This document shows, piece by piece, positions 33,101 through 41,712 of a stretch of 42,095 bases of DNA (within the stretch, counting starts at the first letter, position 1; every line of letters begins with the position of its first letter). The position numbers were made by a program, and so were the translations under genes. The notes under the pieces were generated by a model. That model made no database searches and had not been told where the DNA came from. It saw only the letters and a list, made by a program, of their open reading frames with translations. This stretch comes from Desulfosporosinus sp. BRH_c37 (GTDB lineage Bacteria; Bacillota; Desulfitobacteriia; Desulfitobacteriales; Desulfitobacteriaceae): contig LOEW01000143.1 in NCBI GenBank assembly GCA_001516045.1, forward strand, positions 1-42,095, written 5' to 3'.

Positions 33101-34478
33101 AACGTTTAATACGCAGAGCCTCAAAGGAAAGGTGCTTCTTCACTCCAAATTAGGTATAGGAATGCCAATCATTGATATCGAAAATAATGTACGCTATCCC
33201 TCTTTGATTCAGTACGCGGTCAAACAACGTTTGGCCCAAGAAGCATTAGCAGAAGAGTTGCGGATTCTTTATGTTGCCCTTACTCGAGCCAAAGAAAGAT
33301 TGTTCCTCTATGGGACTATGGATAACTTAGATAAGACATTTCTCAAATGGTATCGATCCTTAGAATGGGAAGCGGTTGCCTTACCAGAAGGTCAACTCCG
33401 AAGTGCCAAATGCTTTTTGGATTGGATCGGCCCAGCGTTAGCCCGCCATCCCGGACAGCTCTTCGGCGAAACAGAAGGACAATCGACCTTAGCCATTCCG
33501 GAAGTCAATTCACGCTGGGAGATCAAGCTTCATAGTAGCTTAACATCAAGCATAGAATATCAGGACAATAATCTCAGAGAGAGCATGGACGAAGGTCTAT
33601 ATAAAAGCTTAGATAATAGTCTAGAGAATAGCGTAGAAAAGGAAACTACGAATGATCAATTGTTTTCTGAGGTCAATCGTATGCTAAATTGGCAGTATCC
33701 ACACCTCAATTCTGTTCGGCAAGCAGCGAAAACCAGTGTCAGTGAATTGAAACGTCAATACAACTGGCATGCTAACGAGGGAGTAAATCCACTTCCCACG
33801 CTTTCCAAAAATACTGATTTCATGAAACGGCCAAAATTTCTTCAAGAAGTTCAAGAACTTACCGCGTCTGAACGGGGAACTGCTTTGCACACGGCGATGC
33901 AACACCTTCCTTTTGAAGAATGGGCAACCCTATGGCGAACCTGGGCCGAGAGGGAACAGATTAATAAAGTTACCGAATTTCTGAGTATGCTCAATCAGCG
34001 TGAAATTCTAGGTTACGAACAAATTAATTGTCTAAAACCAATCCAGATTGCTCAGTTTCTGAGCTCCCAACTTGGAGATCGGCTTTTTAGCGCAGAGCAA
34101 ATACTCCGAGAAATTCCTTTTACATTAACTTTTCCGTCCGAGGACCAATCGAATATCTTAGTACAAGGCGTTATAGACGTTGTTTTGATTAGTAGGGACG
34201 AACACCAAGAAACCCACGCGGAAATTCTTGACTATAAGACAGATTCATTTCAGTCAGTTAGCAATGACAGAGTGGAGAATAGCGAAACTGATCCAGAGCA
34301 GATCTTGCGGGAACGCTATGCCCTCCAATTGTCACTTTATGCTTTGGCGATTGAACGCCTACTTAAAATAAACGTCTCACGCTGTACACTTTACTCATTT
34401 ACACTTGGATGCGAAATCGCCATATCAGATGAGCTTCGCAAAAAAATTCAAGTCCCTGGCTTTCTTTTTACTAGGTAA
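30159..34478 (+). CDS. addA: ATP-dependent helicase/nuclease AddA, with an in-frame mobile-element insertion
   Basis: AddA is the UvrD-like helicase-nuclease of the AddAB enzyme that processes double-strand DNA ends for recombination. The Walker A motif is GSGKT at 28-32, Walker B is VDEYQD near 491, later helicase motifs include TVHASKGLEFPVV and LYVALTRAK, and the C-terminal RecB-type nuclease has GVIDVV and D1358-Y-K1360-T-D. The GTG at 30159 has AAGGAGG 9 nt upstream. At 1439 residues it exceeds the usual 1200-1250. Residues about 317-377 are encoded by a reverse PATE-like element with no stop codon and no frame loss. Other extra length is in acidic Ser/Glu-rich loops near 640-690 and 1130-1170. 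The gene for AddB is not next to it. Confidence 0.93.
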   Translation: MVSNPDWTVEQQAAISLRGQLLVAAAAGSGKTAVLVERLIQRITDPVVPVDVDRFLVVTFTKAAASEMRERIGKAIEEALCVAQETGEIERLLRQRTLLQRANITTLHSFCLELIRKYFYLLELDPAFRVADQAEADLLRQDVVEELFEARYERVDLSFLKLVDAFGSDRDDQPLMEHVLRLFTFAYSQPHPDVWLGGLELAYEWKDIDSLMLSDWGQAVRLGLLDRVSDSLKLLERAEQISQRPGGPALYADTLQDDLNRVGLLKRALIEGHWVQVEAQFQAAVDYPRLPAARSKAKKKSVAKNDLNIELASDYVSELVQLKLNIETSVGESTSFAAKDSYQERAARQNPPLEAFVTEAEHRVPLPLVEVGVSRLDEQGIIDEFLPKNLQEECKKLRDEAKKKLDSLKNEVFAYPLEQQLPALGKMGAMAQTLGDLVIEFSQVYAAAKVQRNVLDFTDLEHFALRLLEDEGDASLIAQGLKEYFTEVLVDEYQDINPVQERLLQLVSRQETSPNLFMVGDVKQSIYRFRMADPSLFLVKYCALPHWQPSSPGDPDPSETPIVIDLNSNFRSRSEVVEGVNFLFRQIMTKGAGEIIYDDQAALKCGATFISGQEQIHTAEGPIEVHLIDPKSIRNQRAMLSSDSGIIDTESAPSEGVSDSEAELTSETEDSISPEDLEKARIEARLVSERIQHLVQGAEFQIYDKKLKDFRPVRYSDIVILMRSYSAVAPIYVEEFQNAAIPVYAETTTGYFGASEVETMLSLLKIIDNPRLDIPLAAVLRSPLVGLNGSELGKIRMILPEGDFYEALTLAVWTGLDGESLSQERIQDFQQILGLYEDSLELRLEKASIILDTAPTLKDKITDFWLKLQAWRTRSRRTSLADLLWFLYEETGYLNYVGTLPAGAQRQANLRILYDRASRFEATRYRGLFRFLRFLDRFQGQGKDMGNARALGETEDVVRIITVHASKGLEFPVVFVVGLGRTFNTQSLKGKVLLHSKLGIGMPIIDIENNVRYPSLIQYAVKQRLAQEALAEELRILYVALTRAKERLFLYGTMDNLDKTFLKWYRSLEWEAVALPEGQLRSAKCFLDWIGPALARHPGQLFGETEGQSTLAIPEVNSRWEIKLHSSLTSSIEYQDNNLRESMDEGLYKSLDNSLENSVEKETTNDQLFSEVNRMLNWQYPHLNSVRQAAKTSVSELKRQYNWHANEGVNPLPTLSKNTDFMKRPKFLQEVQELTASERGTALHTAMQHLPFEEWATLWRTWAEREQINKVTEFLSMLNQREILGYEQINCLKPIQIAQFLSSQLGDRLFSAEQILREIPFTLTFPSEDQSNILVQGVIDVVLISRDEHQETHAEILDYKTDSFQSVSNDRVENSETDPEQILRERYALQLSLYALAIERLLKINVSRCTLYSFTLGCEIAISDELRKKIQVPGFLFTR
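31107..31287 (-). mobile_element. PATE-like element inserted in addA, in frame
   Basis: Read on the minus strand this is preceded by TTCAT and begins CCAATCGTGAGACTCCC with the hairpin ACTCCCACTT-CTAC-AAGTGGGAGT. It shares GACGAAAGCCTCCAGTGGAG and GGCGAAGGAGGTAGACTCC with the copy at 6745, and ends GTTCAACTTTAGTTGAACGA and GTTCACT. On the plus strand it encodes part of AddA (SELVQLKLNIETSVGE ... VPLPLVEVGVSR). Its ~180 nt length keeps frame. Confidence 0.8.
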
Positions 34479-34564
34479 GACCCATGCCGCTGCGCGGCAC
34501 CACTAATGAATGTAAATGAGCTTTCAGGGCAGACCCCCATGCGGCTAACGCGGCACCATCGGAT
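34479..34564. repeat. Two GC-rich hairpin repeats after addA
   Basis: Copy 1 (34479-34513) reads GACCCATGCCGC then TGCGCGGCACCACTAATGAA and starts right after the addA stop. Copy 2 (34531-34567) reads AGACCCCCATGCGGC then TAACGCGGCACCAT. Both match the block at 26498. They may act as 3' structures of the addA message. Confidence 0.7.
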
Positions 34565-34643
34565 GAAAATTGGTTAATGTCGAATTTTCTATTGGCGTCA
34601 TAAGGCGGCTAGGTCGCTAGCCGAGGTAGAATGATGTTTATAA

Positions 34644-34766
34644 CTACTCTTGAACTATAGGGAATATTTCCCTTTTATATTTGCTTCGATCATTAGTATT
34701 CCAAATATCGAGTTGTTCTTTGGAGGATAATAGTTCAAGATCAATTCTGATTGTGTCCTTACTCAT
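34644..34766 (-). CDS. Possible 40-residue protein
   Basis: The minus strand has a GGGGGTG ribosome site followed by ATG and a 40-codon frame, MSKDTIRIDLELLSSKEQLD then IWNTNDRSKYKREIFPIVQE. Composition looks protein-like. No family is recognised. It may be a small gene or a surviving N-terminus. Confidence 0.35.
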   Translation of the reverse strand: MSKDTIRIDLELLSSKEQLDIWNTNDRSKYKREIFPIVQE

Positions 34767-34862
34767 TTTTCACCCCCTACATTCTATTTATGTTAAGTTT
34801 CGATAAAATATAGCGGTTTCATGTTCTGAGAACAAATGAGTGTGAGCTAAGATACTAAACTT

Positions 34863-34895
34863 AACCTTCTAAGTTATTAGGAGGTTATTTCTTTT
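34863..34895 (+). terminator. Hairpin terminator
   Basis: AACCTTCTAA pairs with TTAGGAGGTT (one mismatch) around GTTA, followed by ATTTCTTTT. Confidence 0.6.
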
Positions 34896-35286
34896 GGATT
34901 TTTTCAGTAAAGGAGGTTGCCAATATTGAATGTCGACTGGGATCTGTGCTGGAGAATAGTACGTAAAAGTTTATTGCGATTTACCGATATGACACTAAAA
35001 TAGACAAGAACAAGGAAATTGGTAAGTTCTGTCGAATCCATTGATTTCCTTTTAGGTTCAGAATAGAATTGGACAAGAATTTAGTTTGGGATTATAAGTT
35101 TTTAGCAAACAATGATTAAGTAAGAGATATTCTAAGAAGTTATCCCAATTCCTAAAAATGCCAATGACCTACACGTAATCGAAGAGTGATAGATTATGCT
35201 GACCAAGAGTAGTACTCGATAAAGGGACGGTGGATACTACCCTGTTGGTACCATCATAAATCATTTAAACAAGGAGGCAAATTTTT

Positions 35287-38200
35287 GTGAGTAGTTTTAA
35301 AAGGTTATTAACAAAGATGGTTCTCACATCGTTTTTGGTGACAACGGTATTTTCACAAAGTGGATTCTCTACTGCTGGTGTAGCAGCGGCTGCTTATGAA
35401 ACAAATGGCATGAGGATTATAGTCAAGTATAAGGACGAGAGTAAAGCAGATTTAGTAAAGAACAACACTAAAAACAAGCTCAACTTATTAGAGCTTAGTT
35501 CAAAGAAAAAGTTTAAAAAAGGTAATATGGAGTTGCTTGAAGTCGATGGTAATACAAATGTTGATTTGGTATTAAATGAACTAAAAGACAACAGTGCGGT
35601 TGAATTTGCACAAGAGGATTATCAAGTAAAATTGGGGAGTGCCGCAAATGATACTTTAAATAATGAGCAATGGGCACTCAAAAACAATGGACAAGCAATT
35701 AACGGTGTTACGGGAACTTCAAACACAGACCTATCCGCAGAAAATGCATGGGACATTACAAAAGGAAACTCGAATGTAGTTGTCGCCGTCTTAGATACGG
35801 ATTTAGATATTAGCCATGAGGATTTGAATCAGAACGTATGGGTCAATTCCAGGGAAATACCAAACAACGGAATTGATGATGATAATAACGGTTATATCGA
35901 TGATGTTGCAGGGTTTGATTTTGCCAACAACTCAAATACTGTATATTCTTCAGTTTATGGACAAAGTCATGCCACTCACCTGGCCGGAATAATTGCTGCT
36001 GTAAGCAATAACAGTAAAGGAGTTAGTGGAATAGCGCCAAAAGTGAAAATCATGCCACTCAAGTTTGTGAATAATGGCATTGGTTATACAAGTGATGCAA
36101 TTGAAGCAATCCAGTATGCTGAAGCAAACGGCGCAACAATAGCAAATTGCAGTTGGTGGACTTCAGAAAATAATATTGCACTAAAAGATGCAATTTCCAC
36201 ATCTAACATGTTATTCGTAACGGCAGCAGGTAATTCAGGAGCAAACAATGATTTATCCCCTGTATATCCTGCTAATTTTAATTTGAGCAATGTGATTTCA
36301 GTTGCTGCTCTTGATAATCAAGGCAACTTGGCGTCATTCTCAAATTATGGTCTTAATAATGTTGATATTGCGGCTCCTGGGAAGGATATTATTAGTACAA
36401 TTCCAGGGAATGGATATAGCTATCTAAGCGGTACATCAATGTCATCAGCCTATACATCCGGTGTTGCCGCACTTGTAAAGAGCAAAACCCCTTCTATGAC
36501 TGCAAGCCAAATTAAGGAACAAATTAAGTCAACAGCGGTAAGTAATCCTAACATTTCTAATAAGATTCTAAATGGGCGTGCATTAAATGCATATTATGCA
36601 CTTGGTGGTCAGCAAGCCAATACACCAAACGAACAGACTTCACAGACTGGGAACAATACAAATATTATTCCAAATATAAGTGAGCCACCGCAAGACCTTG
36701 ATCAGTATGCTGCTTGGAAACAGAATCTTTCTAACGCAGCCAGTTCTGATTCTCAAGTGTCAACATTAGGGTATAGCAACGGTAAAATGTATAACGATTA
36801 TATTGAGTATGTTGTAGCTAACGGAGGCTCATCCAATGGGCGATTTACCATAGGTACAACTGGCGGTAATCCTGATAATGCGTATGATAATTACAAGCGT
36901 ATGCTATTTGGACATCCGTCTCCATGGTCATCATACACGACGGTTAAGCTTGACGGTTCCAATTATATTTATAACCCAACAACACAATACCCTACTCCTA
37001 ACACTACCGATTTAAGTAATACTTCTGAATATAGGGCCGGAAATGTAAGTGTCAACCAGATAGTTTCAATTGTAAAGAGTACAAGTACTCAAAGAGATGA
37101 TACTGTTCAATTAAAATATATAGTAAAAAATAATGATTCAGTAAACCATGATGCCGGACTTAGGATAATGATGGACACCATGTTGGGTAGTAATGACGCT
37201 GCTCCATTCAGGATTCCAGGAATTGGCGCAGTTAGTACCGAAACTGAATTAACAGGAGATAACATCCCAGAATATTGGCAGGCTTTTGACAGCTTAACAA
37301 ATCCAACAGTTATTTCACAAGGAACACTTTTAAGATCATTGAATAACAAACCAGATAAAGTCCAATTTACCAACTGGGGACGAGTATATAATAATCCTTG
37401 GATGACCACAGTAAATACAGGGTCAAGTAATGGTGATAGTGCTGTAAGTGTTTATTGGAATCCGAAAGCACTTACACCTGGGGAAACAAGAGAGTATGTT
37501 ACATATTATGGATTGAGTGAATTACAACAAGATTTAAGACCTCCTTTGGCTATAAGCTTAACAGGAGCAAATAATATCGTAGCGACCGAATCAGGCTATA
37601 ATCCTAATCCTTTTACAGTAACTGCTTACATTATGAATAATGGAAATGGAGCAGCTGATAATGTAAAAGCTAAAATTGAATTACCTTCTGGATTGAAACT
37701 AGCTGGAGGACAACAAACTGAGATATCTCTAAATACTCTTTCGCCTAATACCCAAGAAAAACAGGTTTCGTGGCAGATTGAGATAGAAGAATCGAATATT
37801 GATAGAAATTTAACCTATTCAGTAATTTTATCAGCAGATAATACTGCTACAAAAACTATAAGCAGAAATATTTTTATACCTGCATCAGTATCTATTAATC
37901 CAATTACCGATGTACAAGTTCAATGCTCATCAAATTCTTCCACAGTAACGTGGAAGGTGCCTGTGACTGCATATGGTAACATAGCAATGTCAAACAGTGG
38001 AGGATATTATGCATCATTGCCGTATGACAGTGGCATTGTTGTAGCTTCTACAGGCTTGTATGCTACACAGACTCGTACATTTAACGATCTAAGTCCTAAT
38101 ACCAATTATGATTATACAATTGTTGCTTATGATAAGGGACACACATATTCCTATAACGGTAGTTTTCAAACAAGAACTCGCGAGGTAGTTATTGTAATCC

Positions 38201-40566
38201 CTGGAATTGCGGGAACATCCCTGTCGATTTCTCATATGGAGGGTAACAATGAAAATCAGACTACTCATGATGTTTGGAAACCAAGGTCATGGAGTGATGA
38301 GTATAAATTTGGAACACTCGAACATGATATGAATCAACTTGAGTGTGATGTAAATGGATATCCGTTACAGAGCTTATCAGTTGGTCAGCCATTAGATGAC
38401 TACTATGGGGATATTTTTAGAACCCTTGGGAATAGGGGATTTGATGTGTATTACTTTGGATATGACTGGAGAAGAGGTAATGCGTATACAGCAGAATTGT
38501 TAGAAAGCTTTATAAATAGTTTAGGTGTTGATAAGGTTAGTATTGTAGCACATAGCATGGGCGGTTTAGTTGCTACAAATTACATTAGTAATGGCAATGC
38601 CAACAAAGTTAATAAATTGATAACATTAGGAACACCGTATCTAGGTGCACCAAAAGCCCTATATGTGTTTGAAACAGGAAAACTTTTAGGTGCTCCTTAT
38701 GACTGGGCAGTTGCAAGCCATATTAAAAGACTTGCACAAAACCTTAGTTCCGTATATCAACTATTACCGATATATAATTATTTTGACTTTAATAGTACGT
38801 ATTATGTTCAAGAATGTATAGATAATGATTGGTTTAAAAGTAATAACTATGACGAATTAGCTGGCTACGATGAGACAATGAATTTAATTAAGTCTAGGAA
38901 TTGGGCAAATAGCGGGTTGGTTGAAAAAGCGTTAAATTTCCATAATTCTCTCGATTTAATTAACACTTTAAAATCTGTGGATTCCTATTTTATTATTGGT
39001 GATAAACAAACAACCATAGGGAAAATAAGGGAAAAATATGAACATGATGATAATGGTAATCTCGTGTTTAAAGAATCTGATGATATAAAGAACATAAATG
39101 GAGATGGTACGGTTCCAGTTATTAGTGGAAATATTGGTGGAAAAACTGAGGTAATTCATTCAGATCATACTTATTACATTGATGATGAACATTCGAACCT
39201 GCCTAAAAATGCGCAAGCAGTTAATCAAGTAATTGGTATTCTAAATGGAAGTAATAATGTTGTTGAAGGTGTAAGAAGAGAATATGAGAATACATGGACT
39301 CTAAAACTAAAGATTGAATGCCCAGTTGACTTACATGTGTATGATAATAGCGGAAATCATATGGGGCAAGTTAATCAGTCTGAGTATGAAGAAAAGATAA
39401 AGGCGGGAAGTTATTATCTTTTAGGGGATAAGAAGATTGCTTTACTTCAGGATGCGAATTATAATGTTAAGTTAGTTGGGACAAGCAGAGGAACTATGAC
39501 TTATACTCTACAACGGTTTGATGATAACAATAATCTGATTAAAACCATTCGATTCGATAACGTTAATGTTACAGAACAAAGTGTTATTACCTCTAATACC
39601 GATTTTGATGGAACAATTGTATTAATGATAGACGATAATAATGATGGTAATATTGATAGGACTGTGCAGCCATCAGTTGTCTTAGACCAAAATAGTAGCA
39701 ATGATTCGACTGCTCCACAAGTTAGCATCAACATTGAGGGGGTTATCGGTAATAATGGTTGGTTTACTTCCGATGTTAAGGTTAATATCAACGCTCAAGA
39801 CAATGGATCTGGAGTTGACAGGGTTGAATATATAAATAACGATAGTGGAATTCAGACGTACACTGCTCCACTAAATGTAATAAATGAGGGTAACAATAAG
39901 ATTTATGCAGTAGCAGTAGATAAAAATTGTAATAAAAGTGATGCGGCATTAACAGAGTTTAAAATTGATAAAACCGAACCGGATATAACTGTGAAATCTT
40001 TAATTGATAGTAAGGAATTTTTACTTAATGAAAAAGTAGTCTTTGATTGGGCTGCAACAGACACTGTATCTGGACTAGATTCTTCAAGTTCTACGATTGC
40101 TAATGGAAGTTATATTGATACAAGTTCTGTTGGCACAAAGACTATTACAATAACAGCTAAAGATAATGCAGGAAATGTTGCTGTTAAAGTTTTGACATAT
40201 TATGTTGGATATTTGTATAGCGGTGTGTTTCAACCCTTGAATTCTAATGGTCTGAATGATATTAAGATAGGAAGAACTGTACCAATTAAATTCCAACTTA
40301 AGGATGCAGACGGGAAATATATAGAGAATGCTTTCGCGAAATTATATCTTGTTAGGATTACTAACGGTGTTCCTGAAAATGAGATTGAGGCAATTTCTAC
40401 TAGTAATGCTACTACTACTGGTAATTTGTTTAGATACGATGAAACAGAAAATCAGTATATTTACAACTTGAATACCAAAAATATATCGTCAGGTGCTTGC
40501 CAGTTAAAAATAGTGCTTGATGATAGCAGCTCAAAATATGTAAATGTAGTATTTAGTTCAAAATAA
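35287..40566 (+). CDS. Secreted subtilisin-like protease / LCAT-type lipase fusion with Ig-like and PxKF domains
   Basis: This 1759-residue exported protein joins two hydrolases. An N-terminal signal peptide (about 1-38) and an I9-type propeptide (to ~115) precede an S8 domain: D170 in VLDTDLD, H228 in SHATHLAG, N316 in AAGNSG and S384 in SGTSMSSA. The usual Pro-His after the Ser is changed (SSAYTSG). Residues ~470-750 are a beta-rich region of unknown type, 750-880 contain a CARDB-like domain and 880-970 a fibronectin III-like domain. Residues ~975-1320 are an alpha/beta hydrolase: GIAGTSL oxyanion segment, S1090 in AHSMGG, D1273 in GDGTVP and H1302 in DEHSNL, like lecithin:cholesterol acyltransferase-type lipases. 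Ig-like repeats (~1470-1640) and a PxKF domain (~1645-1759) end it. No sortase, SLH or membrane anchor is seen. The GTG start has AAGGAGG upstream. Confidence 0.9.
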   Translation: MSSFKRLLTKMVLTSFLVTTVFSQSGFSTAGVAAAAYETNGMRIIVKYKDESKADLVKNNTKNKLNLLELSSKKKFKKGNMELLEVDGNTNVDLVLNELKDNSAVEFAQEDYQVKLGSAANDTLNNEQWALKNNGQAINGVTGTSNTDLSAENAWDITKGNSNVVVAVLDTDLDISHEDLNQNVWVNSREIPNNGIDDDNNGYIDDVAGFDFANNSNTVYSSVYGQSHATHLAGIIAAVSNNSKGVSGIAPKVKIMPLKFVNNGIGYTSDAIEAIQYAEANGATIANCSWWTSENNIALKDAISTSNMLFVTAAGNSGANNDLSPVYPANFNLSNVISVAALDNQGNLASFSNYGLNNVDIAAPGKDIISTIPGNGYSYLSGTSMSSAYTSGVAALVKSKTPSMTASQIKEQIKSTAVSNPNISNKILNGRALNAYYALGGQQANTPNEQTSQTGNNTNIIPNISEPPQDLDQYAAWKQNLSNAASSDSQVSTLGYSNGKMYNDYIEYVVANGGSSNGRFTIGTTGGNPDNAYDNYKRMLFGHPSPWSSYTTVKLDGSNYIYNPTTQYPTPNTTDLSNTSEYRAGNVSVNQIVSIVKSTSTQRDDTVQLKYIVKNNDSVNHDAGLRIMMDTMLGSNDAAPFRIPGIGAVSTETELTGDNIPEYWQAFDSLTNPTVISQGTLLRSLNNKPDKVQFTNWGRVYNNPWMTTVNTGSSNGDSAVSVYWNPKALTPGETREYVTYYGLSELQQDLRPPLAISLTGANNIVATESGYNPNPFTVTAYIMNNGNGAADNVKAKIELPSGLKLAGGQQTEISLNTLSPNTQEKQVSWQIEIEESNIDRNLTYSVILSADNTATKTISRNIFIPASVSINPITDVQVQCSSNSSTVTWKVPVTAYGNIAMSNSGGYYASLPYDSGIVVASTGLYATQTRTFNDLSPNTNYDYTIVAYDKGHTYSYNGSFQTRTREVVIVIPGIAGTSLSISHMEGNNENQTTHDVWKPRSWSDEYKFGTLEHDMNQLECDVNGYPLQSLSVGQPLDDYYGDIFRTLGNRGFDVYYFGYDWRRGNAYTAELLESFINSLGVDKVSIVAHSMGGLVATNYISNGNANKVNKLITLGTPYLGAPKALYVFETGKLLGAPYDWAVASHIKRLAQNLSSVYQLLPIYNYFDFNSTYYVQECIDNDWFKSNNYDELAGYDETMNLIKSRNWANSGLVEKALNFHNSLDLINTLKSVDSYFIIGDKQTTIGKIREKYEHDDNGNLVFKESDDIKNINGDGTVPVISGNIGGKTEVIHSDHTYYIDDEHSNLPKNAQAVNQVIGILNGSNNVVEGVRREYENTWTLKLKIECPVDLHVYDNSGNHMGQVNQSEYEEKIKAGSYYLLGDKKIALLQDANYNVKLVGTSRGTMTYTLQRFDDNNNLIKTIRFDNVNVTEQSVITSNTDFDGTIVLMIDDNNDGNIDRTVQPSVVLDQNSSNDSTAPQVSINIEGVIGNNGWFTSDVKVNINAQDNGSGVDRVEYINNDSGIQTYTAPLNVINEGNNKIYAVAVDKNCNKSDAALTEFKIDKTEPDITVKSLIDSKEFLLNEKVVFDWAATDTVSGLDSSSSTIANGSYIDTSSVGTKTITITAKDNAGNVAVKVLTYYVGYLYSGVFQPLNSNGLNDIKIGRTVPIKFQLKDADGKYIENAFAKLYLVRITNGVPENEIEAISTSNATTTGNLFRYDETENQYIYNLNTKNISSGACQLKIVLDDSSSKYVNVVFSSK

Positions 40567-40635
40567 TCTCTAGCGTATGTTGTAGGCATGTAATAATTTC
40601 TGCTAATGTCTAAAACATTATTTTTGGAGGGAAAT

Positions 40636-40950
40636 ATGGATAAGAGAGTAATAATTGCTGTACAAATATTTCTTGGATTATTAGTGGGTATTAGTTATTT
40701 TCTACTATACCTAACCAGCTATAAAGTGTTTGATGTTATTTATTTAAAACTATTTAACTCACTTAGGTTTTCAGGAACTGTCATAATCATTTTATACTTT
40801 GTTTTAGCTGTAATAGTCAGTCTAGTTTTCTTCTTAAAGTTTAAATACAAGCCTTTTGCGGTGACATATCTTATTTCGTCTATCGCAACATCTTTACTTT
40901 ATATGCTTTTATTATATCTAACTGTTAAAAAAATGGGGCCAAGATTTTAA
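40636..40950 (+). CDS. Small membrane protein (104 aa, three helices)
   Basis: The ATG at 40636 follows GGAGGG by 6 nt; an upstream in-frame codon at 40606 has no site. Three hydrophobic segments are clear: AVQIFLGLLVGISYFLLYL, VIIILYFVLAVIVSLVFFL and the C-terminal VTYLISSIATSLLYMLLLYL. No family recognised. It starts 69 nt after the protease-lipase stop and could be cotranscribed with it, perhaps helping export or immunity, but no sequence feature shows this. Confidence 0.7.
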   Translation: MDKRVIIAVQIFLGLLVGISYFLLYLTSYKVFDVIYLKLFNSLRFSGTVIIILYFVLAVIVSLVFFLKFKYKPFAVTYLISSIATSLLYMLLLYLTVKKMGPRF

Positions 40951-41712
40951 TTTTATAATAGTATAATTGGGTCACAAGGGTTGCATAAAAAAATTTGCCC
41001 TTGTCAAGAGGGTATCAGAACAAATTTCGGCCTGTCTATTAACCATTCTAAAAGTTCTTTATTAGCCTGCCACTCTGGTTCTTTTATCCTGTTTGCTAAG
41101 GGATGCAAATACAGTTATTCCATAAATCTCTTCCAAAAAAATATCCCCGTTTGCGGAGAATATGAATCGTAGTCTTGAACAGTTTCAAATTTCAGCAGGG
41201 CGTTCTGGCAGGGTTGATAGCATCCTACGCTTTCTGACTTAAATCCTCGTTAAAATGACTCCTCCTTTACTTTGTCAATTAATAGCACTGTGTTGTGCTT
41301 GTGGAATGAGATTTTCATTTCATATATAACTTCCTATGATAGTAACGTTTTAACTCTATATCGAAGGTCTGAAATAATGGGAAGTTTATTTCCCTTAAAA
41401 ATCACTAAACCTAAGCCCATAATGTTATTTGTAGTAGTAGTATCTGAAATCAAAACAAAAAGAATAGTAGGGAATGAAGTAATATTGCTAAATATGTATC
41501 TGTTTTAATTCAAGTTTTTTTGGGGGCTATTACAGGGGTTATTAACTTTGCAGGATTCTTTACTTTAGTTAATAAAAACCATGATATAATAATAAGTCTG
41601 ATTAGTAGTAAATCTATGGATATATATTTACTGAAGTTTTGCACCCTCTAAACCCTTGTTTGTCTAATTTCCAGGCAGCCTAAAGCTATTATTTCATTTT
41701 GGTTATTAACGT
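40951..41712. other. Intergenic stretch without a solid gene
   Basis: No intact gene is seen. The minus strand has a decayed frame at 41004-41246 (listed). A plus frame at 41272-41508 lacks a ribosome site and family. The 41560-41700 part probably contains the end of the IS element whose transposase follows. Confidence 0.4.
41004..41246 (-). pseudogene. Possible decayed gene, one internal stop
   Basis: One minus frame reads GCYQPCQNALLKFETVQDYD ... FFWKRFME, a stop, then LHPLANRIKEPEWQANKELL and EWLIDRPKFVLIPS to a final stop. The composition after the internal stop is protein-like. No family is recognised, so this is tentative. Confidence 0.22.

Larger units (their letters stand above)
34479..35286. 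other. Intergenic stretch with repeats, one tiny gene candidate and a terminator
   Basis: Holds the GC-rich repeats, a small hairpin CGGCTA/TAGCCG near 34604-34622, the 40-residue minus-strand frame (34644-34766), a terminator (34863-34895) and an unexplained structured-looking leader (about 35160-35270) before the protease-lipase gene. A TTG frame of 25 codons with AAAGGAGG upstream (near 34926) is too short to call. Confidence 0.5.

Noticed and set aside
35160..35286. T-box or known riboswitch upstream of the protease-lipase gene
   Set aside because: The GGTACCATC segment recalls a T-box end, but the specifier-loop and antiterminator elements are not present and the gene is not amino-acid related.
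41272..41508. 78-codon plus-strand frame
   Set aside because: No ribosome site, no family and position in a decayed IS-flanking region.
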